DNA from: CAYNNP01 sp964398215
GTDB taxonomy: Bacteria > Planctomycetota > Planctomycetia > Pirellulales > Pirellulaceae
Direction: 5' to 3'
Length of the DNA stretch: 15,932 nt
Assembly: GCA_964398215.1 (NCBI GenBank)
Contig: CAYNNP010000153.1
Location: forward strand, 1-15,932
Positions 6,845 to 13,937 of this stretch are shown here, piece by piece. The notes beneath the pieces are model-generated. The model was not told the DNA's origin. It searched no databases and saw only the letters and a program-made list of their open reading frames with translations. Both the position numbers and the translations under genes were made by a program. Every line of letters begins with the position of its first letter. Position 1 is the first letter of the stretch.

Positions 6845-8272
6845 CTAAACGTTCGATTTTAGCTGCTTCAGTCGCTCCCAGTCATCCGTTCGGTCTTTGT
6901 AAAACCGATCCAGCGGATAGCACCCACTGACAATGCCGTTTCGTGGAGCCGTGGTGCAGTCGCTGAACGTACGACAAATCTTCTTTCGTGCCATCACGTT
7001 TCCTCGCAACACATCGGCGGGAAGATCTGGGTATGACAACACCATTCGTCCTAGCCCCACCGAGTCGACCCAACCGGAACGCACAACCGCTTGGGCAACA
7101 TGTGGTAGCCAGTCTTGCAAATAGGTGTAGCCAGAACCGACAAAGACAAGGTCGGGATGCTTCTTTTTTAGCTCGGCAGTAACTGCGATTTGTCTTGCAA
7201 CACCTACGAGTGGTTCTTCGGGTGGCTGGTATCCGTCGCTAGGCGGAAAGTAGGCTGGTCGTTGAATATGTGGATTGTAGTAGGGGCTGCCTGCTGTCGT
7301 GCAAACGAGCCGAATTCCTAGCGTCTCCAAGAGCGTCATGAAATTAGATGGCTCTTCTAAGTCCAAGTCGCGTCCCGCAGCATCGCCACCGAACGCGTAT
7401 TTTGGATTCGCATCTGGTTCAGGCACCCCACAACCATCTTCACCGGGACAGTAGGGCAAGAAATCGAACGCACTGATCCGTACGCCAATCTGCAAGTCGG
7501 GACAATTCGCGCGAATGCCCTGCGTGATCTCTTTCAGAAAACGTGTTCGGTTCTCGAAACTACCACCGTACTTTCCAGGTCGATCAACCCCGCTAAGTAA
7601 CTCATGGCCAAAGTATCCGTGGCAATGTTTGATGTCAACGAACCGAAAGCCAATCTGCTCTGCAAGCTTTGCGGACTCGACGAAGTCTTCGATTAGTTTG
7701 GAAATTTCGTCATCAGTAAAGATCGCACTATCATCGACGATACCAACTCGTTGGTCCAAGACCTTGTTTCGCTGAACCGTACGAGGCTCAATCGTGTCTT
7801 TGCGATTTGGACGCGCAAAGCGCCCGGAATGTGTGAGTTGCAATCCCACCACCAAATCTGATGAGTCACCAAATTCAGACTCGTGCGTTTTTACCAAAAG
7901 CGTTCGCAGCGACTCCAGCTCCTTTAGGTTCTGGACATTCATTACCAATTGATTGGGGTTGGCACGACCATCATGTCGGACCGCGACCGCTTCGCCTCCC
8001 CAAATCAACTTGGCACCGCTAAGCCCGAAATTCTGCCAACGACGTTGCGTCAGTTCGGTTGGTTTTCCATCGGTCGTTCCATCCCAGCCTTCCATCGGCA
8101 AAATGCAAAAACGATTTCCGATGACGGTATCGCCCAACTGAATCGTTTTCGCAAGCGGCGAATCCGGCGCCGTTTCGATATTGGTGTCGCAAGGAATATC
8201 GATCCCCAGCCCAGCCAGGTATTCGGTGAATTGTGTGTGGTTCTTAAAACTCGCCATGCGTGGATAGGGCAT
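6845..8272 (-). CDS. NADH:flavin oxidoreductase, Old Yellow Enzyme family
   Basis: This is an FMN-dependent TIM-barrel ene-reductase-type enzyme of 475 aa. Signature elements are LPMEGW near the first strand, LQLTHSGR (145-151), the active-site motif KHCHGYFGHELLS (215-227), RPGKYGGSFENRTRF (231-245), and the FMN-phosphate loops VGSGYT (378-383) and VGLGRM (405-410). The C-terminus has three cysteines, C433-x5-C439-x11-C451, resembling but not completing the 4Fe-4S site of 2,4-dienoyl-CoA reductases. No C-terminal NAD(P)/FAD domain follows, so this is a single-module member with unknown substrate. I chose ATG 8272 because it shares its A with the upstream TGA stop (TGATG), a classic coupling arrangement; a TTG at 8278 is also open. 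A central insertion (about 275-310, Gly/Asp/Pro-rich) is longer than in canonical OYEs. Confidence 0.9.
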   Translation of the reverse strand: MPYPRMASFKNHTQFTEYLAGLGIDIPCDTNIETAPDSPLAKTIQLGDTVIGNRFCILPMEGWDGTTDGKPTELTQRRWQNFGLSGAKLIWGGEAVAVRHDGRANPNQLVMNVQNLKELESLRTLLVKTHESEFGDSSDLVVGLQLTHSGRFARPNRKDTIEPRTVQRNKVLDQRVGIVDDSAIFTDDEISKLIEDFVESAKLAEQIGFRFVDIKHCHGYFGHELLSGVDRPGKYGGSFENRTRFLKEITQGIRANCPDLQIGVRISAFDFLPYCPGEDGCGVPEPDANPKYAFGGDAAGRDLDLEEPSNFMTLLETLGIRLVCTTAGSPYYNPHIQRPAYFPPSDGYQPPEEPLVGVARQIAVTAELKKKHPDLVFVGSGYTYLQDWLPHVAQAVVRSGWVDSVGLGRMVLSYPDLPADVLRGNVMARKKICRTFSDCTTAPRNGIVSGCYPLDRFYKDRTDDWERLKQLKSNV

Positions 8273-9240
8273 CAGCAATCCTCCGATAGAAAATCATGCA
8301 AATCGTTCGCGATCGCTTTCAGTATTTCACGATCAGAATCTGGCCGCTGCGGTGAATCGGGATGTGTTTTATCCGTCTTGATCATGTCCCTAAGCTTCAG
8401 GAACATTGCTGCGGAGTGTTTGTACGCTGGTGCCGGACTGCGAAACGTGAAGGCTCCCAAGTACTGCAGTAGATCATTCAATTCATAAAACCTAGCATCC
8501 CCGGTCGCCCACATTTGATCACGACGTGCAAATGCTGCAGGGGCAAATGTGCTTAGCCCCAGCAGGTAGTCGCTGCCATACATCACCATGTCGATGGCAA
8601 GGTCGTTGCCCGTGAAGACTTTGAATTCAGGCCGGCGTGAGTTACGGAGTTCAAGTCGCTGCCATTCGGGTTCGCGTTTCAATGACGAATGTTTCGCACC
8701 CATAGCTGCTGGGATCATCATCAGCTGTTCGTAGACTTCAAGCGAATAGATGCGGCCAAAGGGAGCAAAGACTTGGCCAAGCTCAAAGAACAGGAATTGA
8801 TCGCAGTTGGTCGCCAGACGTTCGTAGGCACTGACCACTTCGGCATCACCCTGTTCGATCAATCCGTATGACTGAAAGAAAATCGGAGTGCCTGCTGCGG
8901 ATTGAATTTGGTCGATTCCACGTTGGTACGCTTCAGCATCGAAGGCCGCGCCGGGCGAGTCGCCAACAAAAACGCCAGCGATATATTGTCTGCCATTGCC
9001 GATCGCATTGGTGCGGCGCAATACTTCGATTCGGGTCGCATCATCGATCAGATTTGCGTAGCCCGTGTCCATATTAACTGCGGGAATCAAGCCGGCATCA
9101 AACGTGCGCTGAATGTGATCGTCCAGGCATTGCCAGTCGATTGAATGGTCTTCCGCGTAAGGCAACAAGATCGCTGAGGCGCCAGTGATCTGGCGTCCGG
9201 GGTTTATCAATTCGCGCGGGGATTTTTGCAACACAGTCAC
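8272..9240 (-). CDS. DapA/N-acetylneuraminate lyase superfamily protein
   Basis: This is a predicted class I aldolase-type TIM barrel of 322 aa. The Schiff-base lysine is plausible as K183 in MGAKHSSLK, and the partner tyrosine as Y125 in FFQSYGL. TGASAILLPY near the N-terminus and GNDLAIDMVMYGSDYLLG (211-228) fit the barrel strands. The GTTGE motif of dihydrodipicolinate synthase is replaced by MDTGY (57-61), so lysine biosynthesis is unlikely and the substrate is unknown. I chose GTG 9240 because AAGAGG lies 7 nt upstream; GTG at 9279 would add 13 residues (to 335 aa) and GTG 9234 would remove two. The gene leads the four-gene - strand run and its TGA overlaps the ATG of the flavin oxidoreductase. 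Confidence 0.85.
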   Translation of the reverse strand: MTVLQKSPRELINPGRQITGASAILLPYAEDHSIDWQCLDDHIQRTFDAGLIPAVNMDTGYANLIDDATRIEVLRRTNAIGNGRQYIAGVFVGDSPGAAFDAEAYQRGIDQIQSAAGTPIFFQSYGLIEQGDAEVVSAYERLATNCDQFLFFELGQVFAPFGRIYSLEVYEQLMMIPAAMGAKHSSLKREPEWQRLELRNSRRPEFKVFTGNDLAIDMVMYGSDYLLGLSTFAPAAFARRDQMWATGDARFYELNDLLQYLGAFTFRSPAPAYKHSAAMFLKLRDMIKTDKTHPDSPQRPDSDREILKAIANDLHDFLSEDC

Positions 9241-9247
9241 AACGGAA

Positions 9248-9253
9248 CCTCTT
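9248..9253 (-). promoter_or_regulatory. Shine-Dalgarno site for the DapA-like gene
   Basis: AAGAGG on the - strand lies 7 nt before GTG 9240. It is one of the few convincing ribosome-binding sites in the window and decides the start of this gene. Confidence 0.6.
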
Positions 9254-9319
9254 ATTGAAAGTGCACCAAGAGCATACACCGAAGATTCCGCCGCGCCATG
9301 CCTAGCTCACACGTAGGGT

Positions 9320-9332
9320 GGGCACTCTGCCC
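9320..9332. repeat. Short palindrome in intergenic repeat region
   Basis: GGGCA-CTC-TGCCC is a 5-bp stem with a 3-nt loop, set in ACGTAGGGTGGGCACTCTG (from 9311). It sits 9 nt from the long inverted repeat and may be part of the same dispersed intergenic element. It was recognised from memory of planctomycete intergenic sequence, not by search. Confidence 0.45.
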
Positions 9333-9341
9333 GTCCTTTTA

Positions 9342-9402
9342 AAGTGGCATAGGCTTCCAGCCTGTGTTTTTGCTGTTCACAGGCTGGAAGCCTATGCCAC
9401 TT
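9342..9402. repeat. Perfect 25-bp inverted repeat, REP/MITE-like candidate
   Basis: The arms at 9342-9366 and 9378-9402 are exact reverse complements (left arm begins AAGTGGCATAGGCTTCCAGC), with an 11-nt T-rich loop. The element lies between two - strand genes (DUF393 and DapA-like) and could also end the DUF393 transcript, since on the - strand it is followed by TTTAAAAGG. The arm sequence resembles a motif I associate with many intergenic sites in Rhodopirellula-type genomes. That makes a dispersed palindromic element more likely than a gene-specific terminator. Confidence 0.8.
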
Positions 9403-9435
9403 CAGACCTTTTAACTTAGTCTGCGCTGTGCTCAT

Positions 9436-9870
9436 TCAATCAAAGTGAACGCTGCAACTATCGCCTTCGCAATTCGATGTCTTGCCAGCCAATTTGTATC
9501 GCCGCTTTGCAACCTGTTTATACATCCAGCGCCAGAGTCTTGCGGAGCCCGGGATGTGCAAGATTGGTGCGATGATCCACAGCAGTGGTAATCGTCTTGA
9601 AAGATAACGCACCGCGTCGGCACCACCGTATCGATGCTGCTTGGAATCGATCACATACATCTGGTCCATCAATTGCTCGAACGTCAGGTCTTCGTATCGT
9701 TCGATGACCCGCGAGTCGTGCAAGGAAATGAAACTGAGGCGTTTTTTTCCGAAATCCATCCAGTGAAGCTTCCGAACCTGAGAACGGCAAAAATTGCACT
9801 CTCCGTCGAAAATCACGACATCTGCTGACGGATTGGCGTCAGGATCCGGAAGATTTGCTCGTTTGAGCAT
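9436..9870 (-). CDS. DCC/DUF393 family thiol-disulfide oxidoreductase-like protein
   Basis: The 144-aa protein shows the family signature VVIFDGECNFC (residues 18-28), with the DxxCxxC core (Asp22, Cys25, Cys28). Also visible are LSFISLH, the strand MYVIDSKQHRYGGADAV and a hydrophobic stretch LPLLWIIAPILHIPG before the basic YKQVAKRRYKL. This order is typical of YuxK-like DUF393 proteins, which are annotated as thiol-disulfide oxidoreductases, although a biochemical role is poorly established. Two extra cysteines close the protein (CEGDSC). The start is ATG 9870; a TTG immediately before it is less likely. No Shine-Dalgarno site is visible. The gene is separated from the DapA-like gene by 195 bp containing palindromic repeats, so it is probably its own transcript. 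Confidence 0.88.
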   Translation of the reverse strand: MLKRANLPDPDANPSADVVIFDGECNFCRSQVRKLHWMDFGKKRLSFISLHDSRVIERYEDLTFEQLMDQMYVIDSKQHRYGGADAVRYLSRRLPLLWIIAPILHIPGSARLWRWMYKQVAKRRYKLAGKTSNCEGDSCSVHFD

Positions 9871-10055
9871 CAAAAACTCGTGAGATAGCGGAATTCGTCT
9901 TCAATTTTGGGGCCCGTGCGCCTCTATACTATTGTAGGCCGTACGCGGGCACCGATAAGTGAACCGCAGTAAAGCTTCAGGGAAAACCGAGAAATCGGCC
10001 TGGTAGTTTGGTTTGAACACATTAACTCAAGCTGATCCTTTTTTTGGGCATCACC

Positions 10056-11820
10056 ATGAACCGAATTGAATATCAAGTGCGCAGTGCGCGACGACGACTA
10101 ATTCTAGGCGCTTTTGGACGAGCGCTATGTGTTTCGCTCTTCGTTGCGATACTGGTTGCCACCTTTGCAATTGCTGCACCAGCGATCTGGGTGATGGACA
10201 TTGATGCTCAAAGCTGGACCTATGGCTGGATCATTGGTGCTGCGGTAGTGGCGATTCTGTCTGCGGCCGTTTATGCGTTCACGACGGCACCCGCTGTAGG
10301 TGAAGTGGCCACTGAAGTGGACAAACGATTCGAGTTGCGAGAACGACTCAGTAGTTCACTCTCAATGGACGAACGAGAACGAGAATCAGATTTTGGTATC
10401 GCGTTGATGACCGACGCAGAGAAACGAGCGTCGCAACTGGCTGTTGCTGATCGATTTCAACTCAAACCATCCAAGCTGGGTTGGTTGCCTGTCGCTCTAG
10501 TTCCAGTCTTGGCTCTTGTCTTGTTCTTGGTCGAACCGGCCAAAGAGACGGTTGCCAGCAGCGACACCAAGGCCAGCGCTAAAGAGCTAGAACAAGTCAA
10601 GAAAGTCGCCGAGCAACTCAAGAAGCGTATTCAACAACAACGCAAAAAAGCTGACGCGCAAAACTTGACGGAAGCGAAAGAGTTGTTCGAGAAGATGGAG
10701 GCAAAACTCGACAAGCTGACTAACAAAAAACAGCTGGACAAAAAGCAGGCAATGATTGCCATGAATGACTTGAAGAAACAATTGGAAGAACGTCGAGGCA
10801 AGTTGGGGTCGCCCGATGAAATGAAAAAGATGCTTTCCCAACTAAAGAGCATGGAAAATGGCCCCGCTGAAGAGTTCGCGAAAAAACTAGAGAAGGGCGA
10901 GTTCGGTAAGGCTCAAGAGTTGGTCAAAGAATTGGCCAAGAAGATGAAAGATGGCAAGCTTTCCGACAAAGAAAAAGAACAACTGAAAAAGCAGCTTAAC
11001 CAGATGCAAAAGCAGATGGAAAAAGCAGCCCAGCAGCACGAACAAAAGAAGCAGGAACTGCAGCAGAAAATCGATCAAGCGAGACGCGAAGGCCGTAGCG
11101 GTGACGCTGCCAAGATGCAGCAGAAAATGAATCAAATGCAACAGCAGGATGGCCAGATGCAACAGATGCAGCAAATGGCACAGTCGCTGAAAAAGGCTTC
11201 CGATGCTATGAAGCAGGGTGACGCACAGAAGGCCGCCGATGCGATGCAAGAAATGTCTGACCAGCTGGGCGAAATGGCAGACGAGATGTCTGAACTAGAA
11301 GATCTGCAATCCACACTCGATCAGCTTTCACAATCAAAGAACCAAATGCGTTGCAAGAATTGTGGCGGAGCCGGTTGCAAGGACTGTCAGGGCATGGGGC
11401 AGGGNNNNNNNNNNNNNNNNNNNNNNNNNNNNNNNNNNNNNNNNNNNNNNNNNNNNNNNNNNNNNNNNNNNNNNNNNNNNNNNNNNNNNNNNNNNNNNNN
11501 NNNNGGGGCAGGGCCAAGGTCAGGGTGAAGGTGAAGGCAATGGACTTGGAGAGGGAAATGGGAGAGGTGACCGTCCAGAGAATGAAACCGACACCGACAC
11601 CTACGAAACTCAAGTTCGTGGCGATGTGAAGAAGGGACGAGCCATCATTGCTGGACTTGCTGATGGTCCAAACAAAAAGGGAGTGACCCGCGAGGAACTG
11701 AAGTCTGTTATCGAGGGTGCGATTTCTGAGAAGAGTAATCCACTGGAAAGCCAGGCGCTTCCGCGAGCGGAACGCGAACATGTTGAGCAGTACATCAAGA
11801 GTGTGCGTACTGGCAAATAG
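10056..11820 (+). CDS. Membrane-anchored Gln/Lys-rich coiled-coil protein with CxxC-CxxC knuckle (interrupted by an assembly gap)
   Basis: I read this as one gene across the N run. Predicted membrane segments are at about 24-45, 56-75 and 141-159. Between the second and third lies EVATEVDKRFELRERLSSSL, a motif I associate loosely with DUF4175-like bacterial membrane proteins. Residues about 170-425 are a long charged coiled coil, rich in Lys, Gln, Met and Glu. CKNCGGAGCKDC (C433, C436, C441, C444) could bind zinc and resembles half of a DnaJ-type zinc finger. It leads into a Gly-Gln/Gly-Glu tail where the sequence gap falls. After the gap the other frame continues with GQGQGEGEGNG, an acidic Thr/Asp stretch and a conserved-looking C-terminal helical segment ending YIKSVRTGK at 11820. 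The start is ATG 10056, preferred over TTG 10044. Function is unknown, perhaps an envelope scaffold. Confidence 0.75.
11405..11504. other. Assembly gap of exactly 100 N inside the coiled-coil protein gene
   Basis: The run of 100 N is a standard placeholder, so real length is unknown. Both edges carry the same 9-mer, GGGGCAGGG (11396-11404 and 11505-11513), within a Gly-Gln repeat. The apparent change of frame across the gap is a placeholder artefact. Confidence 0.97.
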
Positions 11821-11997
11821 AATCGCAGCTAATCATTAGCGTTGGATTGACCCACTCTCGGTGGGAATTCTGATCGATTCAAAAGAAGCTCTGTGATCAA
11901 CCCTCCCGTCATCGGGACGGTGGCTTTATAGTGTATTACGATTTCGCCAAACCGTACTTTGATCGTGGCGATTCCCGTCAACGTTCTGTTTATGTGA

Positions 11998-12546
11998 ATG
12001 GTGATACGCATAAGTACCCGTTTTGTGCCAATTCACGGCCATCCAGTCTTCTCTTTTTTGCTCCCTGTGAACCTCGCTACGGAAAAGACATCTGATTCTG
12101 CGTCCCAGCTACCTTCGATTGGATGGCGTGAATGGGTGACCCTTGGCGGTTTGAGAATCCCCAGAATCAAAGCCAAGATCGACACAGGAGCTAGGTCCAG
12201 CAGTATTCATGCGCTGGATATTGAAACTTTTGATCAAGACGGCTCGCCGTTTGTTCGATTCAAGGTTCATCCGATCCAAAGGTCTGAGCGTAGGGTGATT
12301 CAGTGTCAATCACCAGTTCATGACATTCGATCGGTCCGCAGCAGTAGCGGCGAGGCTTCTGAGCGAATCGTCATCGTGACCCAATTGGCTTGGAATCGCC
12401 AACGTTGGCCGATCGAAGTGACTTTGGCGGATCGAACACAAATGGGTTTTCGCATGTTGATCGGACGAGAAGCCCTGATGGATCGGCTTGTCGTGAATGT
12501 TTCAAGATCTTTTGTTGGCGGCGTTCCGAAACGAAAGAAACGCTAG
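11998..12546 (+). CDS. Retropepsin-like protease, RimB/ATP-dependent zinc protease family
   Basis: The domain begins around residue 41 with IGWREWVTLGGLRIPRIKAKIDTGARSSSIHA; Asp62 in the DTGA motif is the predicted catalytic aspartate. MLIGREAL (153-160) matches the second conserved strand motif of single-domain retropepsins. The family is often annotated as ATP-dependent zinc protease (PF05618) and includes RimB, encoded with RimK in pseudomonads. Here rimK follows 55 nt downstream, supporting a role in processing glutamylated substrates or RimK itself (inference). Length is 182 aa from ATG 11998. The first 35-40 residues are not conserved-looking, so GTG 12067 is a possible later start. The C-terminus is basic (PKRKKR). 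No Shine-Dalgarno site is clear. The 177-bp upstream region contains only short weak palindromes. Confidence 0.85.
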   Translation: MVIRISTRFVPIHGHPVFSFLLPVNLATEKTSDSASQLPSIGWREWVTLGGLRIPRIKAKIDTGARSSSIHALDIETFDQDGSPFVRFKVHPIQRSERRVIQCQSPVHDIRSVRSSSGEASERIVIVTQLAWNRQRWPIEVTLADRTQMGFRMLIGREALMDRLVVNVSRSFVGGVPKRKKR

Positions 12547-12601
12547 AAGTTGTATTGTTTGAATCCACCGAAACGGACGACCCGAGTCACCGCAGCCAGC
12601 C

Positions 12602-13813
12602 ATGAAACTTGCCATCCTTTCACGCAGTCCAAAGTGCTATAGCACGCGGCGTTTGAAGCAAGCTGCGGTTGACCGCGGTCACAAGGCCAAGATTTTGGAC
12701 ACCTTGCGGTTTTCCATCGATCTGCAACAGGGCGCCCCAGATCTTTTCTTTCGCTCCAAGCAACTAAGCGACTATGACGCCGTAGTTCCACGAATTGGTG
12801 CTTCCATCACGTACTTTGGGACGGCCGTGATTCGGCAGTTCGAGCAGATGGATGTTTTTACCACCGCTTCGTCTGCCGGTATCGCGAATTCACGTGACAA
12901 GCTTCGCTGTTTGCAGATTTTGAGCAAACATCAACTGGGCATGCCAGAAACGACTTTTGTTCGCGGCAAAGGGGATGTGATCCCTGCTATCGAGCGCGTT
13001 GGTGGAGTCCCAATCATCATCAAATTGCTTGAAGGCACGCAGGGTGTTGGTGTGATTTTGGCTGAATCGCTCGAGACCGCCGAGGCGATCATTCAGACCA
13101 TGCAGAGCACGCGGCAAAATGTATTGGTGCAAAAATTTGTCAAGGAAAGTCGTGGACGCGATATCCGAGCACTTGTCGTTGGCGACCGTGTGGTTGCCGC
13201 CATGCGGCGCGTTGCAAAGGGGAATGAATTCCGTAGCAATGTGCACCGTGGCGGGAGCGCAGAGCGAATCATCCTGGACGAACAGTATTGTGAAACGGCA
13301 GTTCGTGCGGCTCAGATTTTGGGATTGGGAGTCGCTGGTGTCGACATGCTAGAAGCCAAGGATGGACCGCTGATCATCGAAGTCAATTCATCACCTGGGT
13401 TGGAAGCAATCGAGTCGTGTACTCAGCTGGATTTGGCAGGCGCGATTGTTGACTACGTAGCCGCCAAAGTTGACTTTCCGGAAATCGATATTCGACAGCG
13501 TTTAACAGTCAGTCGCGGCTACGGAGTCAGTGAGATTCATATTCCCGAAGGCTCCGAGATCATTGGAAAATCGATCGACGAATCAGGCTTGCCCGAGTTG
13601 GATATCAACGTTTTGACACTCTATCGTGGCAATATGGTGATTCCCAACCCAAGGCTGAAGCGAACACTCGAGCCTGGAGATCGACTTCTGTGCTTTGGGA
13701 AATTGGAGTCGATGCGCGGGATGATCCCTGGCAAGACACGGCGAAAACGCCGTCCAAAGGTAAAACAGCTTGGGGCAGAGACCGTTTCCACGCCGCCAAG
13801 CGATCAGCCATAG
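12602..13813 (+). CDS. rimK: RimK-type protein-glutamate ligase with C-terminal RCK_C domain
   Basis: Residues 1-290 align over their whole length with RimK, the ATP-grasp enzyme that adds glutamates to the C-terminus of ribosomal protein S6. Motifs include MKLAILSRSP, the ATP-grasp lysine and glycine loop IIIKLLEGTQGVGV (138-151), VQKFVKESRGRDIRALVVGD, FRSNVHRGG (210-218), VAGVDML and the metal-binding LIIEVNSSPGLEAIE (257-271; Glu260, Asn262). E. coli RimK ends near residue 300, but this protein runs to 403. Residues about 301-376 look like an RCK_C/TrkA-C ligand-binding domain: VSEIHIPEGSEIIGKSI, LDINVLTLYRG, LEPGDRLLCFG. A basic tail (KTRRKRRPKVK) follows. The extra domain suggests allosteric control by a small ligand. 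It is probably co-transcribed with the upstream protease gene. The true acceptor may be S6 or another protein. Confidence 0.93.
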   Translation: MKLAILSRSPKCYSTRRLKQAAVDRGHKAKILDTLRFSIDLQQGAPDLFFRSKQLSDYDAVVPRIGASITYFGTAVIRQFEQMDVFTTASSAGIANSRDKLRCLQILSKHQLGMPETTFVRGKGDVIPAIERVGGVPIIIKLLEGTQGVGVILAESLETAEAIIQTMQSTRQNVLVQKFVKESRGRDIRALVVGDRVVAAMRRVAKGNEFRSNVHRGGSAERIILDEQYCETAVRAAQILGLGVAGVDMLEAKDGPLIIEVNSSPGLEAIESCTQLDLAGAIVDYVAAKVDFPEIDIRQRLTVSRGYGVSEIHIPEGSEIIGKSIDESGLPELDINVLTLYRGNMVIPNPRLKRTLEPGDRLLCFGKLESMRGMIPGKTRRKRRPKVKQLGAETVSTPPSDQP

Positions 13814-13937
13814 CGGGCTTGGGGTGTTTTCGCGTTAGAATTGTCTCACGCAGAAGCGACTTTGGTTCGATATTCACGGGAGGCGAGTTACCGCGTTGAT
13901 CGATCCATCCTTTGCCTCATGAAAAGACAATATTGCC

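Noticed and set aside
7949..8488. Long + strand open frame opposite the junction of the flavin oxidoreductase and DapA-like genes.
   Set aside because: It is antisense to two clear enzyme genes, has low-complexity Arg/Ser composition and matches no family.
8272..9240. Annotation as 4-hydroxy-tetrahydrodipicolinate synthase (dapA).
   Set aside because: The GTTGE substrate motif is replaced by MDTGY and the operon context is not lysine biosynthesis, so only superfamily membership is supported.
9342..9402. CRISPR repeat or IS terminal inverted repeats.
   Set aside because: It is a single palindrome with an 11-nt loop: no regular repeat-spacer array, and no transposase or target duplication nearby.
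9900..9930. Possible promoter TTCAAT...TATACT upstream of the coiled-coil protein gene.
   Set aside because: The -10 match is good, but the -35 matches only 3 of 6 with a 19-nt spacer, so it is not strong enough to list.
10044..11820. Apparent frameshift or two overlapping genes around the N run (frame ending at 11528 and another beginning before the gap).
   Set aside because: The frame change depends only on the arbitrary 100-N length. Composition on both sides is one continuous Gly-Gln-rich protein, and merging the flanking 9-mers restores the frame.
11828..11920. Short palindromes after the coiled-coil gene (GCTAATCATTAGC at 11828-11840; CCCAC-TCTCG-GTGGG at 11851-11865; CCGTC-ATCGG-GACGG at 11906-11920).
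   Set aside because: Stems are only 5-6 bp with no T-tract, so they are neither a convincing terminator nor a clear operator.
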